In this document: positions 27,486 to 37,147 of the stretch, in pieces
Numbering within the stretch: position 1 is the first letter of the stretch
Layout: every line of letters starts with the position of its first letter
From: Luteimonas panaciterrae
Lineage (GTDB): Bacteria > Pseudomonadota > Gammaproteobacteria > Xanthomonadales > Xanthomonadaceae
Direction of reading: 5' to 3'
Assembly: GCF_020511115.1 (NCBI RefSeq)
Contig: NZ_JAJAVH010000007.1
Location: forward strand, 186,001 to 250,000
Length of the DNA stretch: 64,000 nucleotides
Program-made: the position numbers and the translations under genes
Notes under the pieces: generated by a model
The model's input: only the letters and a program-made list of their open reading frames with translations
What the model was told of the DNA's origin: nothing
Database searches by the model: none

Positions 27486-27523
27486 CTAGGGCAAGCCCCA
27501 GGTGGTTTTAGGGTCAGCCCTAG
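27486..27523. promoter_or_regulatory. Twin palindromic operator-like sites
   Basis: CTAGGGCAAGCCCCAG at 27486-27501 and TTAGGGTCAGCCCTAG at 27508-27523 are two copies of a TAGGG-N4-CCC(T/C)A palindrome. They start 22 bp apart, about two helical turns. They lie 76-113 bp upstream of the repeat-protein start, where an activator or repressor would sit. The regulator is unknown. Confidence 0.55.
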
Positions 27524-27598
27524 CTTGGTTGTGCGAACCCGGTTCGAGACGATAACGGCATCCGTCACGATCGGCGCTGCGCCTGCCGGGAGACCGCG

Positions 27599-30500
27599 AT
27601 GATTCCTCGCGAAGATGTCTACGTTCCGCCGCCGCCACCGCCGCCTCCACCGCCGCCGCCCCCGCCGCCTCCACCCGAACTGGCCAAGAAGCCTCCGGCG
27701 GAGAAGCAGCAGATCGTCGATGGCATGACCGAACAACAGGTCAAGGATTACAAAACCGAAGTCGACAAGCTGCCCAAGAGCGAGCAGCAAGATGTGGCCA
27801 ACAGTTTGGCCAAGGATCTCGACGCCAAGCAGCTGGCGAAACTGCGCCCGGCCTTCAGCGAAGGCGACAGTGGCAAGAACGCCGTCGACCAGGCGGTCGA
27901 CAACTTCGGCAACGCGCAGGTCAAGGCCGACTATCCGAAGGAAGTCATCGCCAACGATCCCGCCATCCACAACACGCTCACCAAGCTCGGCTTCAATCAG
28001 CAGGAAATCGACAACGCTTCCGCCAAGACGCTCAGCGCGCTCACCCAAGCCGCGGAACACGTCAACCAGAAGGAATACGGCAAGGCCTTCGACGAGTTGA
28101 AACAGCTCGCCGCCGACGGCCAGCAAGCGCTGGCCGAAAAAGCATTCTCCGGCGTCGCCAAGCAGATCGAAAACCTGCCCGAATCGGTGCGCGACATCCT
28201 CAGCGACGGCAACGCGGTCAAGGAACTGATCAACGCCGGTGGCGATGTCATCGACAAGCTGCTGCAGGGCGACATTCCCGGCGCGGTCGGCGCCATCGGC
28301 AACAACAAGCCGCTGCGTGATGCCGTGATTGACGCAGCGCTGAAGAATCCTGATTCCAATTTCAGCAAGGGCGTGAAGACACTCGGCCTCGATGCCGACA
28401 AGCTGAAGGAAGCCGGCGACGCCGCGCCCTCGCTGCTGCAAGCCGCCCAGCACGCCGCCAAGGGCGAATGGGCGCAAGCCGGCACCGCGCTGGCGGGTGC
28501 CGCCGAGAAAGCGCCCACGCTGGTCGCCGACGGCATCAAGCACATCGCCGACAAGTTGCCCGAACCCGCCAAGTCGATCCTGGGCGACGACAAGGTCGCC
28601 GAGCATCTCTCCAAGGCCAGTCCGGAGGTGCTCAAGAATCTGATCGAGGGCAAGCCGGTCGAAGCACTCAAGGGCCTCGGCGAGAACAAGGAATTGCGCG
28701 ACGCCGTGATCGACGCGGCGTTGAAGGACAAGAATTCCGACTTCAGCAAGCAAGTCGAGAAACTAGGCCTGTCCGCCGACGATCTGAAGAGCATCGGCGA
28801 CGGCATCCCCGACGCGATGAAGGCGATCGAACACGCCGCCAAGGGCGAGTGGAAGGACGCCGCGCTCTCGCTGATCGACGCGTCCACTCACGCACCCGAC
28901 GTCGCCGCCAAGGCGATCCAGCATTTCGCCGACAAGCTGCCGGAACCGGCCAAGTCGATCGTCGGCGACGACGCCGTCGCCAAGAAGCTCGCAGAGGCGA
29001 GCCCCGAAGCACTCAAGGCACTGGTCAACGGCGATCCGAGCGGCGCCCTGCAGCACATGGCGCAGGACAAGGGCTTGCGCGATGCCGTGATCGACGCGGC
29101 GCTGAAGGACAAGAACTCCGACTTCAGCAAGAAGGTGGAGAAACTCGGCCTCACCGCCGACGATCTCAAGCAGGCCGGCGATGGCTTGCCCGACGTGATG
29201 AAGGCGGTCGATCTCGCCGCCAAGGCGCAGACGCCGGAAGACTGGAAGAACGTCGGCCTCGCGCTGGCCGATGCGGCCGGCAAGGCACCCGACGTGGTCG
29301 CCAAGGGCATCCAGGGGCTGGCCGACAAACTGCCCGAAGGATTGGCGAAGACCATCCTCACCGACGAGAACGTCGCCAAGGAACTGGCCAAAGCCAGCCC
29401 GGAAGCAATCAAGGCCATGCTCAATGGCGACGCGGCCGCCGCACTCAGCGCGGTGGGCGGCAACAAGCCGCTGCGCGATGCGGTAATCGATGCCGCGGTC
29501 ACCGATCCTTCTGTGAAGCCGCTGCTCGAGAAGTACGGCATTACCGCGACCGATCTGAAGGAAGCCGCCGACGCCGCCGGGCCGCTGTTCAACGCCGTCA
29601 AGTACGCTTCCGAAGGCAAGATCACCGAAGCGCTCAACGAATTCCAGAAGGTCGGCGACGCCGCGCCCACGCTGTTGCCGAAGATCGCCAAGGCGATCTA
29701 CGAAAAACTGCCCGAAGCCACCCAGCAGAAGCTCAAGGACTTGGGCTATGGGATGGAGAACATCGGCGAAGTCGCCAAGGCCCTGCCCTCGCTGGTCAAG
29801 GCCGGCGAGGCCATGGTCAAAGGCGACTGGAAGACCGCGATCAGCGAAGTGCTCAATGCCGGCGAAGCCGCGCCGACCGTGGGCAAGGAAGCGATCCAGA
29901 AACTCGGACAGCAGATCCCGGACGGCAAGTTCGATCTGGTGAAGAAACTGCTGGCCGACGACAAGGTCGCCTCCGGCCTCGCCAGCGACACCGCGCTGCA
30001 CGATGCCATCGACAAACTGCTCGACGGCAAGACGCTCGAAGGCGCCAGCGAACTGCTGCACAACGACGGCATGCGCGATGCCGTGCTCGATGTGGTCAGC
30101 AAAGACCCGAAGGTCGTCGAAGCACTCGGCAAGGCCGGCCTCACCGCGGAAGACCTCAAGCAGGCCGGCGCCGCGTCACCGCATCTGCTCGATGCCGGCG
30201 TCGCCTTGTCCAAGAGTCCACCGGACTGGTCGGGCGCACTCGACGCGCTCGGCGAAGTGCAGAATGCCGCGCCCGATCTGCTCGGCAAGGTCGCCGGCAA
30301 GATCTACGATCAGTTGCCGCAGCCGATCAAGGACAAGTTCGGCGAACTGAAGATCACCAAGGAAGACCTGCTAGAAGCCGGCGCCGCACTGCCGCATTTC
30401 GTCGATGCGGTGAAAGCACTCGGCAATCCCGACGGTCCCGACTGGCAAGGCGCGCTGCAGGCGATCGGCCAGGCCGTCGACGCCGCGCCGGGCCTGGTCA

Positions 30501-31777
30501 CCAAGGCGATCAACGCGCTCGGCGCGAAGATCCCGGACAAGCCCGAAACGCAGCTGCTGCGCGCGATCCTCACCGACGAGAACCTGATCAAGACATTGGT
30601 CAGCGACAAGTCGCTGCACGAATCGCTGAAGCAGATGCTCGACGGCGACATCGCCAGCGGCCTGAAGGGCATCGGCGACAACGAGCAGGTGATGGGCGCG
30701 CTGGCCGACGTGTTGTCGAAAGACAAGGCGTTCATGGCGCGGCTGGAACCGCTCGGCATCAAGACCGTCGACGATCTCAAGCAGCTCGGACCGTCGGTCG
30801 CGAACATCCTCGAGATGGCGGATGCCATCCAGACCGGCAACGTCGGCGAGACCATCAAGGCCTTCGCCACGTTCGCCAAGGAACTGCCGGACGGCATGAA
30901 GCAACACTTGATCGACACCGTCGTCGACAAGTTCAAGCTCAAGCCGGAAATGAAGCAGTTGCTCTCCGGCGTGCTCGAAGCGGCTTCCACGCCGGAAGTG
31001 GCGCAGGCGATCGGCGATGCGGTCAAGGCGTTCGCCGGCGGCGATCCGGTCGAGTTCATCAAAGCGCTCGGCAACGCCGGCAAGATCATCGCCGAGAAGA
31101 CGCCCGATCTTGCCGTCACCTTCCTCAATGCGCTGAGCAAGCTGCCCGGTTCTGTCGGTGAGTTCTTCTCCGACGCCAAACTCAACGAAGGCATCGTCAA
31201 GTCCGGCGCGCTGTCGAGCTTCTTCGATGCCGTGACCAAGGTCGCCGACGGCGACATCGGTGGCGCGATCGGTTCGCTCGGCGATGCCATCGGCAAGTTG
31301 ATCACCTACGGCGAGCCGGCGCAGGTCGGTCCGTTCAGCGTCGGCATCGGCCCGCTGAGCAAGGATTTCGGTCCTTACGACCTGCCCTTCGGCAAGGATT
31401 CGATCGAACTGATCGGCCGCCTGGTCACGCAGTTCGTCGATGCGATGCCGGACAAGGTCAAGGCATTCCTCAAGGAGAAGGCGGGCGAAGCCGTCGCCAG
31501 CACCGGCCTGAAGTCGATTCCTGTGGTGGGCCCGGTGATCGGTGTGGTCGATGCCGGCTCGGACCTGATCAGCAGCATCTCCAACGGCGAGAGCGGCCTG
31601 ACCATCGCATTGAACGCCGCGGATCTCGCGATCAACGCCGCCAGTTTCTTCCCGCCCGCGCAGGCGGTGCTGACGCCGTTGAAGACATTGCTGGGCGTGG
31701 CCAAGGGCGTCAACGCCACGGTCGAGTTCGTCAACGACATCCAGGACTTCGGTCAGCAATTCACTGGCATGAGTTGA
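27599..31777 (+). CDS. Giant polyproline-headed helical repeat protein, unknown function
   Basis: 1392 residues. After MIPREDVYV comes a run of 17 prolines, then a charged, Ala/Lys/Asp/Leu-rich helical protein. The body repeats units of about 127 residues: LRDAVIDAALKDKNSDFSKKVEKLGL, ADDLKQAGDG, AAKGEW and FADKLPEPAKSI recur near residues 240, 365, 490 and 620, and decay after that. Tryptophan appears about once per unit (KG[ED]W). I see no cysteine, signal peptide or clear membrane span, except a milder hydrophobic stretch near the C-terminus (LKSIPVVGPVIGVVDAGSDL). GGGAG precedes the ATG. No family recognised; export route, if any, unknown. Confidence 0.72.
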   Translation: MIPREDVYVPPPPPPPPPPPPPPPPPELAKKPPAEKQQIVDGMTEQQVKDYKTEVDKLPKSEQQDVANSLAKDLDAKQLAKLRPAFSEGDSGKNAVDQAVDNFGNAQVKADYPKEVIANDPAIHNTLTKLGFNQQEIDNASAKTLSALTQAAEHVNQKEYGKAFDELKQLAADGQQALAEKAFSGVAKQIENLPESVRDILSDGNAVKELINAGGDVIDKLLQGDIPGAVGAIGNNKPLRDAVIDAALKNPDSNFSKGVKTLGLDADKLKEAGDAAPSLLQAAQHAAKGEWAQAGTALAGAAEKAPTLVADGIKHIADKLPEPAKSILGDDKVAEHLSKASPEVLKNLIEGKPVEALKGLGENKELRDAVIDAALKDKNSDFSKQVEKLGLSADDLKSIGDGIPDAMKAIEHAAKGEWKDAALSLIDASTHAPDVAAKAIQHFADKLPEPAKSIVGDDAVAKKLAEASPEALKALVNGDPSGALQHMAQDKGLRDAVIDAALKDKNSDFSKKVEKLGLTADDLKQAGDGLPDVMKAVDLAAKAQTPEDWKNVGLALADAAGKAPDVVAKGIQGLADKLPEGLAKTILTDENVAKELAKASPEAIKAMLNGDAAAALSAVGGNKPLRDAVIDAAVTDPSVKPLLEKYGITATDLKEAADAAGPLFNAVKYASEGKITEALNEFQKVGDAAPTLLPKIAKAIYEKLPEATQQKLKDLGYGMENIGEVAKALPSLVKAGEAMVKGDWKTAISEVLNAGEAAPTVGKEAIQKLGQQIPDGKFDLVKKLLADDKVASGLASDTALHDAIDKLLDGKTLEGASELLHNDGMRDAVLDVVSKDPKVVEALGKAGLTAEDLKQAGAASPHLLDAGVALSKSPPDWSGALDALGEVQNAAPDLLGKVAGKIYDQLPQPIKDKFGELKITKEDLLEAGAALPHFVDAVKALGNPDGPDWQGALQAIGQAVDAAPGLVTKAINALGAKIPDKPETQLLRAILTDENLIKTLVSDKSLHESLKQMLDGDIASGLKGIGDNEQVMGALADVLSKDKAFMARLEPLGIKTVDDLKQLGPSVANILEMADAIQTGNVGETIKAFATFAKELPDGMKQHLIDTVVDKFKLKPEMKQLLSGVLEAASTPEVAQAIGDAVKAFAGGDPVEFIKALGNAGKIIAEKTPDLAVTFLNALSKLPGSVGEFFSDAKLNEGIVKSGALSSFFDAVTKVADGDIGGAIGSLGDAIGKLITYGEPAQVGPFSVGIGPLSKDFGPYDLPFGKDSIELIGRLVTQFVDAMPDKVKAFLKEKAGEAVASTGLKSIPVVGPVIGVVDAGSDLISSISNGESGLTIALNAADLAINAASFFPPAQAVLTPLKTLLGVAKGVNATVEFVNDIQDFGQQFTGMS
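28309..29470 (+). repeat. In-frame coding repeats of about 381 bp
   Basis: The DNA encoding LRDAVIDAA occurs near 28312, 28693, 29074 and 29470, a period of about 381-396 bp, and the flanking sequence is similar. Codons differ between copies, so the repeats are old and maintained as protein rather than recent DNA duplications. Confidence 0.7.
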
Positions 31778-31791
31778 ACCTCACGCCAATC

Positions 31792-31824
31792 CCAATCCTC
31801 TCCCGCATGAAGGGAGAGGATTGG
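31792..31824. terminator. 13-bp perfect hairpin after the repeat-protein gene
   Basis: CCAATCCTCTCCC at 31792-31804 pairs with GGGAGAGGATTGG at 31812-31824 around GCATGAA, 14 bp after the stop. No T-run. It shares its CCTCTCC/GGAGAGG core with the hairpin at 4441-4468. Confidence 0.55.
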
Positions 31825-31876
31825 AGACGAATGCAGAGTCGTGCGCGGAATCGTGGCTTCGCGTTTTCGAGATGCC

Positions 31877-32392
31877 TCAACCGAGATTCAAGCCGCGCAG
31901 GAATTCCAGCGTCTTCGCGACGCGCTCCGCGTGCGGTGTTCCGGGCTCGAGTTCGAGCAGACGCCCGGGCGCGACAAACTTGTTGGTACGCTCGTGGATG
32001 AAACGCTTGGCCTCGGAACGGAACATGTTGCCATCGCCTTCCGACACACGTGGCGCGGTGGCGCGCTTCTCCACTTCCGACCAATCCACCACGCAGGCGT
32101 CGACATGTTCGAGATAGCTGAGCCATGCGGTGCCGTACAAGCCGAGACGCGCCTTGTCGCCGTGCAGTCTCTGCAACGCCTGCCGGTAATAACCCGCCAA
32201 TGCATCGACGGGGCCGAGCGTGTGACCGGCGTTCTGCAACAGCGCGTCCAGGGTCGTCTGATCCTGCGCCATCGCTTTCGAGATTTCGTCGTTGCTGACC
32301 GGATGGAATCCGGCCTCGCGAAAGACCTCGTCGGCCCAGGCATCCGTGTCCAGCGGCGGGTTGTCGAGAATGATCGCGACCTGACTGCCCAT
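31877..32392 (-). CDS. Conserved-looking hypothetical protein
   Basis: 171 residues, no family recognised. It looks cytoplasmic and mostly helical: DAWADEVFREAGFHPVSNDE, AGYYRQALQRLHGD, LGLYGTAWLSYLEHVDACVVDW and NMFRSEAKRFIHERTNKFVAPGRLLELEPG. The last segment, basic and Arg-rich, resembles a binding surface. The ATG at 32392 is the only upstream start. The gene converges on the repeat-protein gene and is divergent from the lipoprotein gene at 32464, sharing a 71-bp gap with an AT-rich AATAACATCATC stretch. Confidence 0.65.
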   Translation of the reverse strand: MGSQVAIILDNPPLDTDAWADEVFREAGFHPVSNDEISKAMAQDQTTLDALLQNAGHTLGPVDALAGYYRQALQRLHGDKARLGLYGTAWLSYLEHVDACVVDWSEVEKRATAPRVSEGDGNMFRSEAKRFIHERTNKFVAPGRLLELEPGTPHAERVAKTLEFLRGLNLG

Positions 32393-32463
32393 AACGCCCC
32401 CGTTACTTTTGAAATTCCAGTATAGCCTTCAATAACATCATCTTCTGACAACGGAGACCTTGG

Positions 32464-33084
32464 ATGAAAATCCAATCGCTGTCCTTGCTGGCCGCCGCCA
32501 TGCTCGCCTGCGCCGCGTGCAAGAACAACGCCGAGGCACCGGCCGCAACCGCTGATGCGTCGTCGCCCTCTTCCGCGCAAACGCCAACCGCCGAAGCGCC
32601 TTCCGCGGACAGCGCGACCACAGCCGACGCCGCGGCCGCGACGGCACCCGCCGCGGATGCAGCCAGCGCCGCCGCATCGACCACCACTTCGAGCGGTTGG
32701 AGTTACGAAGGAAGTGACGGCGCGAAGCGCACGGCCAGTGTGTCCGGACACGGCAGCGACGGCGGCGGCGCACAACTGGTCTTCGCCGACGATCCGGTGT
32801 GGGGCCGCACCGCGTATGTCGAATTCGCGCGGGACGGCATCGATTGTCCGACCGGCTGCAAGGCGCAGATCAGCGTCGACGGCGGCGCCGCGAAAACGGT
32901 CCAGGCCTCGCGACCGGAAACGCCGCAGCCGCGTCTGTCGCTGCGTGAGCCAGACAAGCTTTGGCAATCGATCGCGAGCGCGAAAACGCTCTCGATCGAA
33001 TTCCCGGCCAAGTCCGGCACCGGCAAGATCGAATTCGACGTCACCGGCGTCGACACCAGCAAGCTTCCCGCCGGCTGGAACTAA
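32464..33084 (+). CDS. Putative lipoprotein with a novel beta domain, copy 1
   Basis: 206 residues. Signal peptide with a lipobox-like end (AAAMLAC or ACAAC), then an Ala/Ser/Thr/Pro-rich linker to about residue 78. A domain of about 125 residues follows: GWSYEGSDGAKRTASVSG, QLVFADDPVWGRTAYVEFARDGIDCPTGCKAQISVDG, ASRPETPQPRLSLREP and IEFPAKSGTGKIEFDVTGVD. The two Cys in DCPTGC may form a disulfide. No Pfam family comes to mind. The next gene encodes the same domain again. Probably anchored in the envelope. Confidence 0.72.
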   Translation: MKIQSLSLLAAAMLACAACKNNAEAPAATADASSPSSAQTPTAEAPSADSATTADAAAATAPAADAASAAASTTTSSGWSYEGSDGAKRTASVSGHGSDGGGAQLVFADDPVWGRTAYVEFARDGIDCPTGCKAQISVDGGAAKTVQASRPETPQPRLSLREPDKLWQSIASAKTLSIEFPAKSGTGKIEFDVTGVDTSKLPAGWN

Positions 33085-33088
33085 GCAC

Positions 33089-33544
33089 ATGGGCGCCTGG
33101 ACCTACGAGAGCACAGCGGTCGACGGCGGCACGCGCGTCACCGCCACGCTGACCAGCATGATGCGGGTGTACCTGGACGGCAGCGGCGCGAACTTCGTGC
33201 GACTGGTGTTCCGCGACGATCCGATCTGGGGCTACGACGTGCATCTGGCGCTGGAAAGCGGCGACTTCGATTGCCCGACCGGCTGCAGCGTCGATATCGC
33301 CGTCGACAGCGGGCCGTCGCGCACCATCAACGCTTCGCGCCCGGAGTCATCGACGCCGATTCTGTCGATCCGCGAGCCGCGCGAACTCTGGTATGCGTTG
33401 CGGGATGCGCAATTGCTGACGGTGGATTTTCCCGCTCGCGGCAAGGGCATGCAGCGCGCCAGCTTCGATGTCAGCGGGCTGGATCGTTCGCGTCTGGACT
33501 GGGATCGGCAGCCCTACGCGCGGACGCATGCATCCGCGACGTAG
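33089..33544 (+). CDS. Single-domain paralogue of the preceding lipoprotein, no signal peptide
   Basis: 151 residues that align along their length with the C-terminal domain of the previous protein: AWTYESTAVDGGTRVTATL, RLVFRDDPIWGYDVHLALESGDFDCPTGCSVDIAVDSG, ASRPESSTPILSIREP and VDFPARGKGMQRASFDVSGLD. It starts 4 bp after the stop of copy 1, in another frame, and exactly where the domain begins, so it has no signal peptide or lipobox. No separate ribosome site is seen, so translation may be coupled. Either a cytoplasmic copy or the second domain of a former two-domain protein split by mutation. Confidence 0.6.
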   Translation: MGAWTYESTAVDGGTRVTATLTSMMRVYLDGSGANFVRLVFRDDPIWGYDVHLALESGDFDCPTGCSVDIAVDSGPSRTINASRPESSTPILSIREPRELWYALRDAQLLTVDFPARGKGMQRASFDVSGLDRSRLDWDRQPYARTHASAT

Positions 33545-33575
33545 GCACAGGCAAGCACCCGCGCGAAATTGACGC

Positions 33576-33896
33576 CTACTTGCCGTCCTTGCCGGCGACT
33601 TCGGTACGGCAAGACACCCGGAACGGATCTTTCTCGCCCTTGCCGATCCAGTAGAACGTGCGACAGGTGCGCGCACCCTGCTGTGTGGTGCGCACACCCA
33701 CGGCGTACGCGGACTGCAGCATCTCCAGATTGGAGACGTTGCCGTCGCCGTTCCAATCCATTTCCTTCGGCTGCACGCCCGCCGTGAAGGCGACGCCGAC
33801 ATACCAGGCCCAGCCTGCGTAGGCGACCAGGACGACGCAGACGATCCACCATAACCGGCGGCGCCTGCTCAAACGTGTGCGTGGGTCTGTCGGCAT
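33576..33896 (-). CDS. Small single-pass membrane protein with an EF-hand loop
   Basis: 106 residues. A basic N-terminus (RLSRRRRL) leads to one membrane segment (WWIVCVVLVAYAGWAWYVGV, residues 16-35), which predicts an outside C-terminus. Residues 47-58, DWNGDGNVSNLE, match the 12-residue EF-hand/dockerin calcium loop, with Asp1, Asn3, Asp5, Gly6 and Glu12. Two Cys (RTCRTF and RVSCRTE) could pair. No family name. It converges on the lipoprotein pair and lies 31 bp downstream of the murA stop codon end. Confidence 0.62.
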   Translation of the reverse strand: MPTDPRTRLSRRRRLWWIVCVVLVAYAGWAWYVGVAFTAGVQPKEMDWNGDGNVSNLEMLQSAYAVGVRTTQQGARTCRTFYWIGKGEKDPFRVSCRTEVAGKDGK

Positions 33897-33927
33897 ATCG
33901 TTGTCCTCAGTCGATGCTGTGGAACAC

Positions 33928-35184
<1,257 letters not shown>

Positions 35185-35418
35185 TTAGACGCGCTCTTCT
35201 TCAGGTGTCAGCGTGCGCAAGGCGAGCGCGTGGATCGCGCCGCCCATCAATTCGCCCAGCGTGGCGTAGACCATGCGATGCCGTGCCAGCGGCAGCTTGC
35301 CCCGGAACGCCTCGGAGACCACCGTCGCCTCGAAATGCACACCGTCGTCGCCCTGCACGGCGGCGCGCGCGCCCGGCAAGCCCTGTTCGATCAGATTGCG
35401 GATGGTATTGGCGTCCAA
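35185..35418 (-). CDS. ibaG: BolA-family protein IbaG
   Basis: 77 residues, BolA/IbaG type, thought to act with monothiol glutaredoxins in Fe-S handling and envelope homeostasis. DANTIRNLIEQGLPGARAAVQGDDGVHFEATVVSEAF and HRMVYATLGELMGGAIHALAL match IbaG. The start is taken as TTG at 35418, because homologues begin there; the only ATG (35532) adds 38 residues of low similarity. AGGA lies 11 bp upstream. The stop abuts murA, the same ibaG-murA order as in E. coli. Confidence 0.8.
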   Translation of the reverse strand: MDANTIRNLIEQGLPGARAAVQGDDGVHFEATVVSEAFRGKLPLARHRMVYATLGELMGGAIHALALRTLTPEEERV

Positions 35419-35574
35419 ATCTCTGCTAGTCCTGCCTGCCGTACCGGTGCTTCCGGACGGTTCTTGAATCGCGGCACTACGGTAAGTGCGCGGTTTTTGG
35501 GAGTTTCCGGGCTTTTGCGGGAATAACCGCATAAAATGAATGGATTAGATTAACGGAAACGGCCCCGGTCTGGT

Positions 35575-36573
35575 ATGCCCGCCAACGGAACACAGCCCAT
35601 CGACGACGCAGCGCTCGCCGCCAGCGGCCGCCGTGTTTTCGAGATCGAACAGCAAGGTCTCGCCGCCGTCGGTGCGCGCATCGATGGCGAGTTCTCGCGC
35701 GCCTGCCGCCTGATGCTGGCCTGCACCGGCCGCGTGGTGTGCCTGGGCATGGGCAAGTCGGGACACGTGGCGCGCAAGATCGCCGCCACCCTCGCCTCCA
35801 CCGGCACGCCGTCCTTCTACGTGCATCCGGGCGAAGCCGGCCACGGCGATCTCGGCATGATCACCGACGCCGACGTGGTGCTGGCACTGTCGTACTCGGG
35901 CGAGTCCGACGAGATCCTGACGCTGCTGCCGGTGCTCAAGCGCCAGGGCAATCTGCTGATCGCGATGACCGGCCGCCCGCAGTCGTCGCTGGCGCGCGAG
36001 GCCGACGTGCATCTGGACGTCAGCGTGCCGGCCGAAGCCTGCCCGCTCGATCTCGCGCCCACCACCAGCACCACCGCCTCGATGGCGCTGGGCGATGCGC
36101 TGGCGGTGGCGCTGCTCGATGCACGCGCCTTCACCGCCGATGATTTCGCGCGCTCGCATCCGGCCGGCGCGCTCGGCCGGCGCCTGCTGCTGCACATCCG
36201 CGATGTGATGCACACCGGCGAGGAAGTGCCGCGCGTGCCCGGCGACGCCACGCTGGCCGAGGCGCTGATGGAGATGAGCCGCAAACGCCTGGGCATGACC
36301 GCGATCGTCGACGGCGACGATCGCCTGCTCGGCCTGTACACCGACGGCGATCTGCGCCGCACGCTGGCCGATCCGACCATCGACGTGCACGGCGCGCGCA
36401 TCGCCGATGTGATGACGCGCGCGCCGGTCACCATCGATGCCGACGCGCTCGCCAGCGAAGCCGCGCGACTGATGGAAACCCGCAAGATCACCATGCTGAT
36501 CGTGCTCGACGAGACGCAGCGCGTCGTCGGCGCGCTCAACATTCACGACCTGTTGCGCGCGCGCGTGGTGTAA
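35575..36573 (+). CDS. kdsD: D-arabinose-5-phosphate isomerase
   Basis: First enzyme of KDO synthesis, ribulose-5-P to arabinose-5-P; 332 residues. SIS domain with VVCLGMGKSGHVARKIAATLASTGTPSFYVHPGEAGHGDLGM and ALSYSGESDEI. Two CBS domains follow (VMHTGEEVPRVPGDATL and VMTRAPVTIDADAL). First gene of the kdsD-kdsC-lptCAB-rpoN cluster, divergent from ibaG-murA with 156 bp between starts. Confidence 0.95.
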   Translation: MPANGTQPIDDAALAASGRRVFEIEQQGLAAVGARIDGEFSRACRLMLACTGRVVCLGMGKSGHVARKIAATLASTGTPSFYVHPGEAGHGDLGMITDADVVLALSYSGESDEILTLLPVLKRQGNLLIAMTGRPQSSLAREADVHLDVSVPAEACPLDLAPTTSTTASMALGDALAVALLDARAFTADDFARSHPAGALGRRLLLHIRDVMHTGEEVPRVPGDATLAEALMEMSRKRLGMTAIVDGDDRLLGLYTDGDLRRTLADPTIDVHGARIADVMTRAPVTIDADALASEAARLMETRKITMLIVLDETQRVVGALNIHDLLRARVV

Positions 36574-36586
36574 GAACCGACTCGAC

Positions 36587-37147
36587 ATGCCCTTGAACGG
36601 ACCCATAGACACCTTCGTGCCCAATTCGCCCACCTATCCCGCCGACCTGCTCGCACGCGCCGCGAAGATTCGCCTGGCGTGCTTCGACGTCGACGGCACC
36701 CTGACCGACGGGCGCCTGTATTTCGACAGCGAAGGCCGCGAACTGAAGGCCTTCCACGTCCTGGACGGCCAGGGATTGGTATTGCTGCGCAAGACGGGCA
36801 TCACGGTGGCATTCGTGACGGCGCGCAACAGCGTCGTCGCGGAAAAGCGCGCCGCCGAGCTCGGTGTCGAAGCGCATATCGGTGTCAAGGACAAACAGGT
36901 CCGCGTCGACGAAATCCGCGCACGCCTGGGCCTCAGTGCCGAACAAGTCTGCTTCATGGGCGACGATCTGCCCGACCGCGTCCCGATGCAGACCGCCGGC
37001 CTGGCGGTGGCGCCAGCCAACGCGCACGCTTCCGTGCTCGCACATGCGCACTGGCGCACGAGCGCGCGCGGGGGCGAGGGCGCCGCGCGTGAGCTGTGCG
37101 ACCTGCTGCTCCTCGCGCAGGGCCATGACGCGACGGAGGTCGCATGA
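36587..37147 (+). CDS. kdsC: 3-deoxy-D-manno-octulosonate 8-phosphate phosphatase
   Basis: HAD phosphatase of KDO synthesis, 186 residues, cytosolic. Nucleophile motif LACFDVDGTLTDGRLYF, motif II VAFVTARNS, Lys in the third motif (VKDKQVR) and CFMGDDLPDRVPM as the metal site. The small C0 size and tetramer-forming hairpin are usual. Overlaps lptC by 4 bp (ATGA). Confidence 0.95.
   Translation: MPLNGPIDTFVPNSPTYPADLLARAAKIRLACFDVDGTLTDGRLYFDSEGRELKAFHVLDGQGLVLLRKTGITVAFVTARNSVVAEKRAAELGVEAHIGVKDKQVRVDEIRARLGLSAEQVCFMGDDLPDRVPMQTAGLAVAPANAHASVLAHAHWRTSARGGEGAARELCDLLLLAQGHDATEVA

Noticed and set aside
26555..28753. 732-codon minus-strand frame across the DUF3108 gene and the repeat-protein gene
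   Set aside because: It crosses a strong terminator and two real genes, and its low-complexity stretches (RRRWRRRWRRRN) are the complement of the polyproline run.
28468..31161. 897-codon plus-strand frame inside the repeat-protein gene
   Set aside because: Shadow frame, extremely Arg/Gly-rich; the +2 reading of the repeats explains its repetition.
27600..31777. Regular repeats that could be taken for a CRISPR array or tandem DNA repeats
   Set aside because: The units are about 381 bp, coding, in frame and diverged at codon level; there are no short identical repeats with unique spacers.
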